Shown here one piece after another: positions 1 through 9,148 of a stretch of DNA of 64,000 nt (positions are counted from its first letter, which is position 1; each line of letters begins with the position of its first letter). The position numbers and the translations under genes were made by a program. This DNA comes from OFTM10 sp964344055 (lineage in GTDB: Bacteria; Actinomycetota; Acidimicrobiia; Acidimicrobiales; Aldehydirespiratoraceae), in the NCBI GenBank assembly GCA_964344055.1, contig CAYFLT010000016.1, positions 1 through 64,000 on the forward strand. Direction: 5' to 3'. The notes beneath the pieces were generated by a model. It did not search any database, was not told the origin of the DNA, and worked only from the letters and a program-made list of their open reading frames with translations.

Positions 1-2
1 TG

Positions 3-221
3 GCCCGAGAGCTGGGGCTCGACCTGCAGGAGCGGGTCGTCACCCTCGGCGAGGCGATGGGGGCCGACGAGGCGTTCCTGACCGCCTCGTCGAGCTACGT
101 GCAGGCAGTCGGGGCGATCAACGGGACGCCGCTCGCCGCGCCGGGGCCGGTCACCGTGCGCCTGCGGGAGGTCTACCTCCAGCACGCCCGGGCGAGCTTC
201 TTCGTTCCACCGTCGACCTGA
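3..221 (+). CDS. C-terminal end of a class IV (BCAT/ADC-lyase-like) aminotransferase, partial
   Basis: The window opens inside a gene; reading from base 3 gives 72 residues to a TGA. The segment with GADEAFLTASSSYVQAVGAI and a following GPVTVRLREVY resembles the C-terminal part of class IV PLP aminotransferases (branched-chain aminotransferase, D-amino acid aminotransferase, aminodeoxychorismate lyase), in which a 'DE(A/V)F(L/I)T(A/S)(S/T)' strand contacts the PLP phosphate. The PLP lysine and the substrate-specific part lie upstream of the window, so the exact reaction cannot be stated. It is co-directional with the CoA-transferase 32 bp downstream. Confidence 0.6.
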   Translation, partial: ARELGLDLQERVVTLGEAMGADEAFLTASSSYVQAVGAINGTPLAAPGPVTVRLREVYLQHARASFFVPPST

Positions 222-253
222 CGGCGCCGGTCGGGCCGCCATACGATTCGCCG

Positions 254-2638
254 GTGCCCCGCCGCCCACTGACCGGACTCCGAGTCGTCGACCTCACCAT
301 CGAGCGAGGCGAGCTGTGCGGCCGCGTGCTGAGCGATCTCGGCGCCGAGGTGATCCGGGTGGAACCGCCAGGAGGATCACCCTCACGGTCCCTGCCGCCC
401 CTGCATGGCGACCACTCGCTGTTCTTCACCTTCCGCAACGCGGGGAAGCTCGGGGTTCAACTGGATCTGTCCACCGCCGCCGATCGAGACCGGCTCCATC
501 TGCTGTGTGCGCACAGTGATGTGCTGATCGATTCGGCCGAGCCGGGCGCTTGGGCCGGCTCGGGACTGGATGCCGCCGATCTCGCCGCTCGCCATCCCCA
601 TCTCGTGGTCTGTTCGATCACCGCCTACGGCCGCACTGGTCCCTACGCCGGGCGCGATGTCCCGAACGCGGTGCTCGACGCCACCGCGGGCATGGCCTTC
701 AAGGCCGGTGTTCCCGATCGGGAGCCACTGTTGCCGCCGGGCAACATCGCCGACGACACCGCCTCGATGACCGCCGCGTTCGCGGTGCTCTGTGCGATCT
801 GGCAGCGTGACCACAACGGGGGTGGCGGGCAGGTGATCGACCTCTCGGTGAACGAGGCCTGCGCCCAGATCGCCGACTGGTCGCTGTCGAACTGGACCCG
901 CTCGCTCGACGCGGGCTCGCCCAGTCTCGACAGCCGGATCGGCCCCGGACCCGTGTACACCATCCTTCCCTGCGAGGACGGGTATGTCCGCCTGGTGATC
1001 ATCGCCCCCGACCACTGGCGGGCCATGCGGGCGTGGCTGGGCGAGCCCGACTACCTCCAGGACCCCGAGCTGGAGACCTTCCTGGGCCGGTTCGGGATCG
1101 CCGACAGTGTGCTCAACCCGCTCTACGCCGAGCTGTTCAGCACCATGACGATGCTGGAGGTGGCCGAGGAGTGCCAGCGTCGCGGCATCGTCTGCACCCC
1201 GATCCTGCGCCCGGGTGAGGTCCTCGAGAACCCCCACTTCGAGGCCCGGCGGTCGTTCGATCACGTCGAGTTGCCCGACGGCAGCGGCACCATGATCCTG
1301 GCGTCCGGGTTCCTCGAGATCGACGGGGAGCGGGTCGGGCCCACCGGCCCGCCACCGCTCGTGCCCGGCGGTCACACTGACCAGGTCTTCGCCGCCCTGG
1401 GCGAGCCCCGTCCGGCACCGGACCGAGCGCTCGAACCGGCCCCTCCGTTGACCGGGCTGTCGGTCATGGACTTCGGCCACGGGGGCGTTGGTGTGGAGGC
1501 CGGCCGGATGCTCGCCGAATACGGCGCCGATGTCGTCAAGATCGAGAACCGCGAGCACCCGGACTTCATCCGGGTGGTGCTGGGTGGCGAGATGTCGCCC
1601 TCGTTCGCCTCGTCCAACCGGTCGAAACGGAGTCTGGGGGTCGATGCCAAGAGCGAGGCGGGGGTCGAGCTCCTGCGGCGGATGGCCGGGCAGGCCGACA
1701 TCGCCATCGAGAACAACTCGACGGGGGTGATGGACCGGCTCGGCGTCGGCTACCGGGACCTCGCGGCCGAGAATCCACAGTTGGTGATGATGTCGAGCCA
1801 GCTGATGGGTTCGCGTGGCCCGTGGGCGGACTGGTCGGGATACGGGCCCAACACCCAGGTCACCGGCGGCATGACCCACCTGTGGAACTACGAAAACGAG
1901 GACGAGCCCGCCGGAAGCATGTCGATCTTCCCCGATCACTTTGCAGGCCGTACCGGAGCAGTCGCGGCGCTCGCCGGCGTGCTAGGGGCCCGGCGGAACG
2001 GGGATGGGGGCCTGCACGCCGAGGTGTGCCAGGTCGAGCAGGTGGTGAACGTGATGGCCGACCTGCTCGCGCTGGAGTCGCTGGCTCCGGGATCGGTGCG
2101 GCCCCGCGGCAACCGCAGCGAGCGCGGTGTTCCGTGGGGGCTCTACCCGTGCGGGGGTCACGACCGCTGGGTTGCCATCTGCACCCGCTCGGACGGCGAG
2201 TGGGAGCGCCTCGCCGACTTGATCGGTGCCCCGGACTGGGCCCGCGCCGACGAGTTGGCAACCCTCGCCGGTCGTCGCGAGCGGGCGGCAGCACTCGACG
2301 AGCTCGTCGGCCGATGGACCGTCGAACGGACCGTCGACGCGGTGGTCGAGGCGTGCCTGGCCGCGGGCGTGGCGGCAGGGCCGATGCACAACAGCGAGGG
2401 CCAATACAACGATCCGCACTTCCGCGACCGCGGCTTCATCGTCGAACTCGATCAGCCGCCGATCGGGGGCATGACCTTCGAGGGAGCGGCCTTCCATGCG
2501 GGGGCGATGATCGGTCCCGACATCCGCCCTGCCCCACCGCTGGGCGCCCACACCCGCGACGTCGCCGCCGAACTCGGCTACTCAGCCGAGGGGTTCGACG
2601 ACCTCATCGCGCGGGGCGTTCTCGAGACCGACCGGTGA
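254..2638 (+). CDS. Tandem two-domain CaiB/BaiF (family III) CoA-transferase
   Basis: This 794-residue protein is about twice the usual ~400 residues of a family III CoA-transferase. It contains two complete copies: residues 1 to ~385 (start LTGLRVVDL, LGAEVIRVE) and ~395 to 794 (start LTGLSVMDF, YGADVVKIE). Family III enzymes move CoA between carboxylic acids through an aspartyl-CoA anhydride. An Asp is present at the expected place in both halves (NIADDTASM and FPDHFAG), so both may be active. Start is GTG at 254. It overlaps the following hydrolase by 4 bp and so heads an operon with the hydrolase and the 2-oxoacid:ferredoxin oxidoreductase. Substrate unknown; a role in CoA-ester catabolism is inferred. 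Confidence 0.88.
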   Translation: MPRRPLTGLRVVDLTIERGELCGRVLSDLGAEVIRVEPPGGSPSRSLPPLHGDHSLFFTFRNAGKLGVQLDLSTAADRDRLHLLCAHSDVLIDSAEPGAWAGSGLDAADLAARHPHLVVCSITAYGRTGPYAGRDVPNAVLDATAGMAFKAGVPDREPLLPPGNIADDTASMTAAFAVLCAIWQRDHNGGGGQVIDLSVNEACAQIADWSLSNWTRSLDAGSPSLDSRIGPGPVYTILPCEDGYVRLVIIAPDHWRAMRAWLGEPDYLQDPELETFLGRFGIADSVLNPLYAELFSTMTMLEVAEECQRRGIVCTPILRPGEVLENPHFEARRSFDHVELPDGSGTMILASGFLEIDGERVGPTGPPPLVPGGHTDQVFAALGEPRPAPDRALEPAPPLTGLSVMDFGHGGVGVEAGRMLAEYGADVVKIENREHPDFIRVVLGGEMSPSFASSNRSKRSLGVDAKSEAGVELLRRMAGQADIAIENNSTGVMDRLGVGYRDLAAENPQLVMMSSQLMGSRGPWADWSGYGPNTQVTGGMTHLWNYENEDEPAGSMSIFPDHFAGRTGAVAALAGVLGARRNGDGGLHAEVCQVEQVVNVMADLLALESLAPGSVRPRGNRSERGVPWGLYPCGGHDRWVAICTRSDGEWERLADLIGAPDWARADELATLAGRRERAAALDELVGRWTVERTVDAVVEACLAAGVAAGPMHNSEGQYNDPHFRDRGFIVELDQPPIGGMTFEGAAFHAGAMIGPDIRPAPPLGAHTRDVAAELGYSAEGFDDLIARGVLETDR

Positions 2639-3372
2639 GTCCCGTGCCCGAGCCGGTCGAGATCCCGTACGGCGACGCCCCCCAGCAGTTCGCGGTGCTC
2701 ACCCTGCCCGAGGGCGACGGACCCTTCCCGGTCATCGCCTTCATCCATGGTGGCTTCTGGCGCAACCCCTACGACCTCTCCTATGCGGAGGCCCAGGCGG
2801 CCGATGCTGCCGCGAACGGATTCGCGGCGTGGAACATCGAATACCGCCGGGTCGGCGACGACGGCGGCGGATACCCGGGCACGTGCGAGGACGTCGTTGC
2901 CGCCATCGACGCACTGGCCCAGGTGGACGCACCGCTCGATCTGTCCTGCGTGGCGGTCGTCGGTCACTCGGCCGGCGGCCATCTCGCCCTGTGGCTGGGA
3001 CAACAGGAAGGCCTCGNNNNNNNNNNACCGATGCTCGTGGTCGGGCAGGCCCCGGTGGTCGACTTCACGGCCTCGGCCGAACTCAGTGACGGCGCGGTGG
3101 CCGAGTTCCTCGGCGGCTCGCCCGACCAGGTTTCCGAACGATACGCCGCCACCGACCCGACCCGCCTCGGTCCGGCGCGAACCCCCCAGCTGATCGTGCA
3201 CGGCGGCGCCGACGACATCGTCCCGGTTGCCCATGCCGCCCGGTATCTCGACCTCGCCGGGGATCGGGTGGTCTTCTGTGAGTTTCCCGGCGTCGATCAC
3301 TTCGACGTGATCGACGCGGGAAGCGAGACGTGGCAGTTTGTGCTCGACGTGATCAGGGAGCGACAGCAGTGA
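2635..3372 (+). CDS. Alpha/beta hydrolase (esterase/kynurenine-formamidase-like), with a 10-N gap
   Basis: A ~245-residue single-domain alpha/beta hydrolase. It has the HGG(F/Y)W oxyanion motif (IHGGFW, residue ~35), the nucleophile elbow GHSAGGHLA (residue ~108), and a late acid/His pair (GGADDIVP, VDHFDVI). The HGGFW plus GHSAGGHL pair is typical of the esterase/arylformamidase-like group, but a specific substrate cannot be read off. The start GTG at 2635 is chosen because it overlaps the upstream stop by 4 bp; GTG 2644 is an alternative. Bases 3017-3026 are N; the frame is kept across them. It overlaps the next gene by 4 bp. Confidence 0.82.
   Translation: MSPVPEPVEIPYGDAPQQFAVLTLPEGDGPFPVIAFIHGGFWRNPYDLSYAEAQAADAAANGFAAWNIEYRRVGDDGGGYPGTCEDVVAAIDALAQVDAPLDLSCVAVVGHSAGGHLALWLGQQEGLXXXXPMLVVGQAPVVDFTASAELSDGAVAEFLGGSPDQVSERYAATDPTRLGPARTPQLIVHGGADDIVPVAHAARYLDLAGDRVVFCEFPGVDHFDVIDAGSETWQFVLDVIRERQQ
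3017..3026. other. 10-N gap inside alpha/beta hydrolase
   Basis: The frame is kept across it; the true length is 1 mod 3. Confidence 0.9.
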
Positions 3373-6300
3373 CAGACCTGGCTGACTACACACTGGCCGA
3401 TCAATTCGGATCCGAGGAGGGCCGGGCCACGTTGTCCGGTGTCCAGGCCATGGTCCGGATGGTCGTCGACCAGGTGCGTGCCGACGGCCGGGTCGGCCAA
3501 CAGACCGGTGCGCTCATCGCCGGCTACCGCGGGTCGCCGGTCGGTGGAGTCGACGCCGCCTACGAGCGCAACTCCTCCCAGTTCGACAAGAACCAGATCC
3601 GGTTCATCAACGGCGTCAACGAGGAGCTCGGCGCGACGATGATCTGGGGTTCCCAGCTCGCGTCCAAGCACGAGTCGCCCCGCTACGGCGGGGTGGTCGG
3701 GCTCTGGTACGGCAAGGGACCGGGCCTGGACCGGGCCGGCGACGCCATCCGCCACGGCAACGTCTGTGGCTCGGGCCGCACCGACGGGGTGATCGCGGCC
3801 GTTGGCGACGACCCGGCCTGCAAGTCGTCAACACTCCCGTCGGCGTCGGAAGCGGCGCTGGCCGATCTCGCCCTGCCCACCCTCTACCCGGGGTCGGTGC
3901 AGGAGATACTCGACTATGGCCGCTACGGCTACGAACTCTCGAGGGCCTGCGGTGCGTGGGTCGGGATGAAGATCCACACCGACGTGGCCGACGGCTCGGC
4001 CACCGTCGACTTCGATCCCGACCGGATCCAGATCGCCCGGGTGCCCTTCCTGGTCGACGACGAGCCGTGGATGCAGACGGTGAACGACGCCCTCATCGGC
4101 GCCTACTCCCTCGGCCAGGAGCACGAGGCCTTCACGGTCCGGCTCGAGGCGGCCCGCCACTTCGTGGCGACCAACCAGCTCGACCGCACCGTCGGCGCCG
4201 ACGACGCGTGGCTCGGGATCGTGGCGGCCGGGAAGTCGTACCTCGACGTGCGCACCGCGCTCAGCCAGCTCGGCATCGACACCGACGATGAGGTCGCGGC
4301 GGTCGGGATTCGGATCCACAAGCCGGCGATGATCTGGCCGCTCGAACCGGACGGCATCCGGCGATTCGCCACCGGCGTGGAGTCGATCATGGTGGTCGAG
4401 GAGAAGCGGGCGTTCGTCGAGGATCAGGTCCGCAACATCCTCTACGGCTCGGCCGACCAGCCCCGGGTGTTCGGCAAGCGCGACACCGAGGGCTCGCCGC
4501 TGGTGCCGACGGCCGGCGCCATCGAGCCCGACCAGCTCGTCGAACCGTTGCGTCGGGTCCTGGACCCGAGACTGGGTGACCGGATCGCGCCCAAGCGGGA
4601 GCGCATCCCCGTCACGATCGGCAAGGGTGAGCTCCCCAGCCGCACCCCCTACTTCTGCTCCGGGTGCCCTCACAACCGCTCCACCGTCGTGCCCGACGGA
4701 TCGCTGGCCGGCGGCGGCATCGGCTGTCACGGGATGGCCATCACCATCGGTGGCCGGGCCACCGGCATCACCCAGATGGGGGGTGAGGGCGCCCAGTGGG
4801 TCGGCCTGTCCTGCTTCGTCGAGGAGCCCCACCGATTCCAGAACCTGGGCGACGGCACGCTGGCCCACTCCGGCATCCTCGCCATTCGCCAGGCCATCTC
4901 GGCCGGCACCAACATCACCTACAAGATCCTCTACAACGGCACCGTCGCCATGACCGGCGGTCAGGACGCGGCCGGCGAGCTCCCGGTTCCGGCCCTCACC
5001 CGAGAACTGGAGGCCGAGGGGGCGAAGCGGATCGTGGTGGTCACCGACGATCCCCACAAATACGGCGACGACGCATGGTTCGCACCCGACACCAAGGTGC
5101 TCCACCGCGACAAGCTCGACGAGGTCCAGCGAGAGCTCCGCGAGATCGAGGGCACCACCATCCTCATCTACGACCAGGGCTGTGCCGCCGAACTGCGACG
5201 GGACCGCAAGCGTGGAAAGGTCGAACGGCCGACCACCCGCGTCTTCATCAACGAGGCGGTCTGCGACGGTTGTGGCCACTGCGGCGTCGTCTCGAACTGC
5301 ATGAGCGTCCACCCGGTCGACACCCCGTTCGGTCGCAAGACCCGCATCCATCAGGAGTCCTGCAACTTCGACCTGTCCTGCCTCGGCGGCGACTGCCCGG
5401 CGTTCATCACGGTCACCATCGACGAGTCCGAGACGGTGGGCGGCGCCGACGGTCCGACCCTCACCGCCACCGTGGCGGCTTGGCCGATGCCGGAAGATCC
5501 GGTGGTCCCGGAATCGGGCAGTGTGCTCACCGTCGGTATCGGCGGCACCGGGGTGGTGACGGTCAACCAGCTCCTGAACACCGCCGCCCTTCTCGAGGGC
5601 AAGGCGGCGTCGAGTCTGGACCAGACCGGCCTCGCCCAGAAGGGTGGCCCGGTGGTCTCGCATCTCCAGATCGGATCCGATGCCGAGGCTGGGTCCAGCC
5701 GTCTCGCCGAGGGAGGTGCCGACGCATACCTGGTCTTCGACCTTGTGGCCGGTGTGGCCCCTGCCAACCTGGCCCGGACCGACGAGCTGCGCACCACCGC
5801 GGTGGTGTCCACCTCCCGAATGCCGACCGGTCACATGGTCACCCGCAAGGCGCTCGAACAGTTCCCCGAACTCGACGCGTTCCGCGAGCAGATCGACGCG
5901 ACCACCCGGGCCGACGACAACACCTGGCTCGACGCGGAGAGCATCGCCAAGACCGTCTTCCGATCCCAACCCGCGGCCAATCTGATCGTGTTGGGTGCCG
6001 CCTATCAGGGTGGCCTGCTGCCGATGTCGAGCACCGCCATCGAACGGGCCATCGAGCTCAACGGGGTGGCCGTGGAGATGAACACCGAGGCCTTCCGCCT
6101 CGGGCGGCGCCTCGCCGCCGACCCGAGCCGACTCGCCGAGATCGATGTGGAAGCCCGCGCGGTGGATGGTCCGCCCGCCCTGAGCGGCGCGGCTGCGGGG
6201 CTGGTGGGGGCGGTCGACACCGACGACGTGCTCGCCGACACGCTGGCATGGCGGCTGCCGGAGCTGATCGCATACGAGAACAAGGCGTGGGCGAANNNNN

Positions 6301-6842
6301 NNNNNGCAGTGCGCACCGCCGAGCTCGCCACCGGTGTCGAGCGATCCGACCTGTCCGACACCGTGGCCCGTCAGCTGTTCAAGCTGATGACCTACAAGGA
6401 CGAGTACGAGGTGGCCCGGCTGCATCAGCGGCCCGAGGTCCGCGAAGCCATCGAACGCCGCTTCGGCAAGAACGCTACCTACCGGTACCAGCTGAAGCCC
6501 CCATCGCTGGTGAAGCTCGGCGTGGACCGCAAGATCGGTTTCGGGCGGATCTCGGGTGGCGTCGCCTTCGGATCCCTCCGCAGGATGAAGGGGCTGCGCG
6601 GGGGCAAGCTCGATGTCTTCGGGCGCACCGAGGAGCGCCGCATGGAGCGTGAGCTGATCGAGGAGTACGAACAGCTCGCCGCCGAACTCGCCGCATCGCT
6701 CACCGCCGACCGCTACGACGACGCGGTCCGGATCGCGTCCCTGGCCGACCAGGTGAGAGGGTTCGCCGACGTCAAGGCCGCCAACGTCGAGCGCTACCGC
6801 GTCGAACTCGACGACGCAATCACGCTCTGGCGCGACCAGTGA
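3369..6842 (+). CDS. Fused indolepyruvate ferredoxin oxidoreductase (alpha-beta type 2-oxoacid oxidoreductase)
   Basis: A ~1157-residue fusion of the subunits that are separate (IorA/IorB) in archaea. The order is an N-terminal pyrimidine-binding domain; a TPP domain with a Cys pair (FCSGCPHN, ~430) and GIGCHGMA; a ferredoxin-like segment with clustered Cys (CDGCGHCG, then C-N-F-D-L-S-C and GGDCPAF, ~635-680); and a gamma domain (GIGGTGVVTVNQLL, QTGLAQKGGPV). The family decarboxylates aryl-pyruvates or branched 2-oxoacids to acyl-CoA with reduced ferredoxin. Start GTG 3369 overlaps the hydrolase stop by 4 bp. Ten Ns (6296-6305) keep the frame. Co-transcription with a CoA-transferase suggests amino-acid degradation (inference). 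Confidence 0.88.
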   Translation: MTDLADYTLADQFGSEEGRATLSGVQAMVRMVVDQVRADGRVGQQTGALIAGYRGSPVGGVDAAYERNSSQFDKNQIRFINGVNEELGATMIWGSQLASKHESPRYGGVVGLWYGKGPGLDRAGDAIRHGNVCGSGRTDGVIAAVGDDPACKSSTLPSASEAALADLALPTLYPGSVQEILDYGRYGYELSRACGAWVGMKIHTDVADGSATVDFDPDRIQIARVPFLVDDEPWMQTVNDALIGAYSLGQEHEAFTVRLEAARHFVATNQLDRTVGADDAWLGIVAAGKSYLDVRTALSQLGIDTDDEVAAVGIRIHKPAMIWPLEPDGIRRFATGVESIMVVEEKRAFVEDQVRNILYGSADQPRVFGKRDTEGSPLVPTAGAIEPDQLVEPLRRVLDPRLGDRIAPKRERIPVTIGKGELPSRTPYFCSGCPHNRSTVVPDGSLAGGGIGCHGMAITIGGRATGITQMGGEGAQWVGLSCFVEEPHRFQNLGDGTLAHSGILAIRQAISAGTNITYKILYNGTVAMTGGQDAAGELPVPALTRELEAEGAKRIVVVTDDPHKYGDDAWFAPDTKVLHRDKLDEVQRELREIEGTTILIYDQGCAAELRRDRKRGKVERPTTRVFINEAVCDGCGHCGVVSNCMSVHPVDTPFGRKTRIHQESCNFDLSCLGGDCPAFITVTIDESETVGGADGPTLTATVAAWPMPEDPVVPESGSVLTVGIGGTGVVTVNQLLNTAALLEGKAASSLDQTGLAQKGGPVVSHLQIGSDAEAGSSRLAEGGADAYLVFDLVAGVAPANLARTDELRTTAVVSTSRMPTGHMVTRKALEQFPELDAFREQIDATTRADDNTWLDAESIAKTVFRSQPAANLIVLGAAYQGGLLPMSSTAIERAIELNGVAVEMNTEAFRLGRRLAADPSRLAEIDVEARAVDGPPALSGAAAGLVGAVDTDDVLADTLAWRLPELIAYENKAWAXXXXAVRTAELATGVERSDLSDTVARQLFKLMTYKDEYEVARLHQRPEVREAIERRFGKNATYRYQLKPPSLVKLGVDRKIGFGRISGGVAFGSLRRMKGLRGGKLDVFGRTEERRMERELIEEYEQLAAELAASLTADRYDDAVRIASLADQVRGFADVKAANVERYRVELDDAITLWRDQ
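6296..6305. other. 10-N gap inside indolepyruvate oxidoreductase
   Basis: The frame is kept across it, close to the C-terminus. Confidence 0.9.
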
Positions 6843-6878
6843 TCATCTGGGCCGATCGAGCGCGAGAAGGAGCAGGGG

Positions 6879-8180
6879 TCAGCCGGCTTCGCTGTGGGTG
6901 ACGGGCTGTTCGCCCATCCACTCGCGGAGCGTGTTCTTGAGCTTCGTCTGCTGGATGAAGAGATCCTGCTCGGCAGGCGCGTCGCCGGCCGACTGGGGGG
7001 CCTTCAGGTAGAAGCTCAGCCACTCCTGGACGCCGGATTCACCGGCCCGCATGGCGAGGTCCATGAAGAGGGCGAGGTCGAGCACGATCGGGGCGGCGAG
7101 GATGGAGTCGCGGCAGAGGAAGTCGATCTTGATCTGCATCGGGTAGCCCATCCATCCGAAGATGTCGACGGCGTCCCAGCCTTCCTTGTTGTCGCCCCGG
7201 GGCGGGTAGTAGTTGATCCGCACCACGTGGTCGACGTTGCCGTACAGCTCCGGGTACACCTCGGGCTCGAGGATCTTGTGGAGCACGCCGAGCTTCGACT
7301 CCTCCTTCGTCTTGAAGTTCTCCGGTGCGTCGAGCACCTCACCATCGCGGTTGCCCAGAATGTTGGTCGAGTACCAGCCCCGGAGGCCGAGCATGCGGGC
7401 CTTGAGTCCCGGTGCCAGCAGGGTCTTCATGAGGGTCTGGCCGGTCTTGAAGTCCTTGCCGGCGATCGGCACGCCGCGGGTCTCCGACAGCTCGATCATG
7501 CACGGCAGGTCGGTCGAGAGGTTCGGGGCGCCGTTGGCGAAGGGCACATCGCTCTGGAGGGCGGCGTAGACGTAGATCTGCGAGGGCGAGATGTTGTCGT
7601 CGTTGTCCTTGAGGCCCTGCTCGAAGGCGGCCACCGACTGATGGACGGCCGACGGCTCCTGGAAGGCCTCGGTCGAGCCGCACCAGACCATGACGAGGCG
7701 GTCGCAGTCGTTCTCGACCCGGAAGTTCTCGATGTCGGCCATGAGCGCCATGGCCTGGTCCCACTTGTTGGTCTCGCTCTTCACCCGCGTACCGTCGAGG
7801 CGGCTCACCCAGCGCTGATCGAAGACGGCGTCCATGGCGACGACGCCCTCGAGTTCCTGGGCGATCGGGGAGAGATCCTTCTCCTCGAGCACGCCACAGG
7901 TGCGTGCAGCCTCGAGAGCGTTGGCCGAGATCGGGTCCCAGCCGCCGAAGACGATGTCGTCGAGCGAGGCCAGGGGGGCGAAGTCCTTGATGAGGGGGTT
8001 GCGGCCGTCCTCACGGGTGCCCAGGCGGATGTGAGCCATCTGGGAGACCGAGCCGAGCGGTGCGGTGCCGTTCTGGCGGGCGGCGAGCACGCCGGCGATG
8101 AAGGTGGAGGCCACGGCGCCGAGTCCGGGGGTGAGAACGCCGAGCTTGCCGGTGGCGGGAGCGATGCTTCGAGCAGACAT
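6879..8180 (-). CDS. ino1: Inositol-3-phosphate synthase (myo-inositol-1-phosphate synthase)
   Basis: A ~433-residue NAD-dependent enzyme that converts glucose 6-phosphate to 1D-myo-inositol 3-phosphate. In actinobacteria this is the first step to phosphatidylinositol and mycothiol. The N-terminus has a Rossmann motif (LGVLTPGLGAVAST); family hallmarks include NILGNRDGEVL and KEESKLG, followed by HVVRINYYPPRGDNKEGWD. ATG 8180 is preferred over the in-frame ATG at 8192 because a TATGAT box (8188-8193) lies exactly 7 nt before it, the spacing of a leaderless start. It is convergent with the oxidoreductase upstream and divergent from the LysR gene. Linked in role to mscR at 27-28 kb, which needs mycothiol. 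Confidence 0.93.
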   Translation of the reverse strand: MSARSIAPATGKLGVLTPGLGAVASTFIAGVLAARQNGTAPLGSVSQMAHIRLGTREDGRNPLIKDFAPLASLDDIVFGGWDPISANALEAARTCGVLEEKDLSPIAQELEGVVAMDAVFDQRWVSRLDGTRVKSETNKWDQAMALMADIENFRVENDCDRLVMVWCGSTEAFQEPSAVHQSVAAFEQGLKDNDDNISPSQIYVYAALQSDVPFANGAPNLSTDLPCMIELSETRGVPIAGKDFKTGQTLMKTLLAPGLKARMLGLRGWYSTNILGNRDGEVLDAPENFKTKEESKLGVLHKILEPEVYPELYGNVDHVVRINYYPPRGDNKEGWDAVDIFGWMGYPMQIKIDFLCRDSILAAPIVLDLALFMDLAMRAGESGVQEWLSFYLKAPQSAGDAPAEQDLFIQQTKLKNTLREWMGEQPVTHSEAG

Positions 8181-8241
8181 GGTGATAATCATAAGGACAT
8201 CTGGAGAAGATCGACAGCTTATGAAGGAAGTCTGAACTATT
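8181..8241. promoter_or_regulatory. ino1/LysR divergent intergenic region with TATGAT -10 box for ino1
   Basis: On the minus strand TATGAT (plus coordinates 8188-8193) sits 7 nt from ATG 8180, fitting a -10 element for a leaderless ino1 transcript. On the plus strand a purine-rich GAAGGAAG (8222-8229) precedes the GTG of the LysR gene. This 61-bp interval is the only room for regulation of both genes. Confidence 0.55.
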
Positions 8242-9105
8242 GTGCACGGGGTGGACCGTGTCCTCCCCGACCTCTCGATCCGTCAGCTGGAGTATCTCGT
8301 CGCAGTGAGCGAGGCCCCGAACTGGGCCACGGCGGCGGCCGGGGTCGGGGTGTCGGCGTCCGCCCTGTCGCAGGGCCTGGCCGAGCTCGAACGTCGGATC
8401 GGCGTCCCGCTCTTCGACCGGAAGGGGCGACGGCGGGTGCTCCGACCCGCGGCGCGCGAGGTGCTCGCTCACGCCCGACAGGTGGTCGCCTTGACCGGCG
8501 ACCTGGCGGCCTGGGCCGATCGCACCCGCACTGGCCGCGGTGGCACCCTCCGTGTGGGCATGATCGACGCGGCGGCGGTCGGTCACTACCCGGAGCTGCT
8601 GAGGCGGTTCCGAACCGATCACCCCGAACTCGAGTTCCGACTGCGGGTCGCCCCCAGCGCCCAGCTCCTCGACGAGTTGGAGTCCGGTGTGCTCGACCTC
8701 ATCGTCTGTGTGGAACCCGCAGAGGCGAGGAGGGGAGTCATCAGCGAGCATCTCCTGAGTGAGGAACTCGCCGTCTTCACCCCGGACGGTCGCCCTCCCC
8801 GGTCTCCCTCCCGGTGGGGCTCGTGGGTGCTGTTCGCCGTCGGGTCCCACACCAGGGCGGTCATCGACGAGGCACTTCGTGAGCTGGGTGCACCCCTCGA
8901 TGTCGTCGCCGAGTCGAATCAGCCGGAGGTGTTGCGAGCGATGGTCGGGCTCGGCGTCGGCTGGACGGTTCTCCCCGTTGTGCAGGCCGCTCCCGAACTG
9001 GCCGGTGGTCGCGTGATCGCCGAGCGCCGGCTCGTCGTCGCCCGGCGCGAGGGGGCCGCCATCGACCCGGCCGCCGAAATGCTCGCCGATCGTCTCCGCG
9101 CCTAG
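8242..9105 (+). CDS. LysR-family transcriptional regulator
   Basis: 287 residues, the usual LysR length. The N-terminal winged HTH (residues ~10-70) reads LSIRQLEYLVAV, ALSQGLAELERRIGVPLFDR; the effector-binding domain (~90-285) begins GGTLRVGMIDAA. It starts with GTG 8242; GTG 8251 is possible. LysR proteins usually control a divergent neighbour, so ino1 is a candidate target, but the gene before MaoC is just as near. The inducer is unknown. A recognisable LysR box (T-N11-A) could not be fixed in the short intergenic region. Confidence 0.88.
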   Translation: MHGVDRVLPDLSIRQLEYLVAVSEAPNWATAAAGVGVSASALSQGLAELERRIGVPLFDRKGRRRVLRPAAREVLAHARQVVALTGDLAAWADRTRTGRGGTLRVGMIDAAAVGHYPELLRRFRTDHPELEFRLRVAPSAQLLDELESGVLDLIVCVEPAEARRGVISEHLLSEELAVFTPDGRPPRSPSRWGSWVLFAVGSHTRAVIDEALRELGAPLDVVAESNQPEVLRAMVGLGVGWTVLPVVQAAPELAGGRVIAERRLVVARREGAAIDPAAEMLADRLRA

Positions 9106-9148
9106 TCTCCGCACTGGCGCCCAACATCCACCACGACGGGAGACGACG

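Noticed and set aside
383..1939. Long minus-strand open frame opposite the CaiB gene
   Set aside because: It is an antisense shadow of a strongly conserved coding gene in GC-rich DNA; the translation (rich in His, Arg, Gly) has no family features.
3828..6425. 865-residue antisense open frame opposite the oxidoreductase
   Set aside because: Antisense shadow created by GC-biased third positions; no domain and no start signal.
4796..6652. Long plus-strand frame inside the oxidoreductase gene
   Set aside because: Overlaps a conserved gene in another frame; Arg/Gly-rich translation without motifs.
6894..8762. 622-residue plus-strand frame across ino1 and the LysR gene
   Set aside because: Antisense to ino1 and out of frame with LysR; no recognised features.
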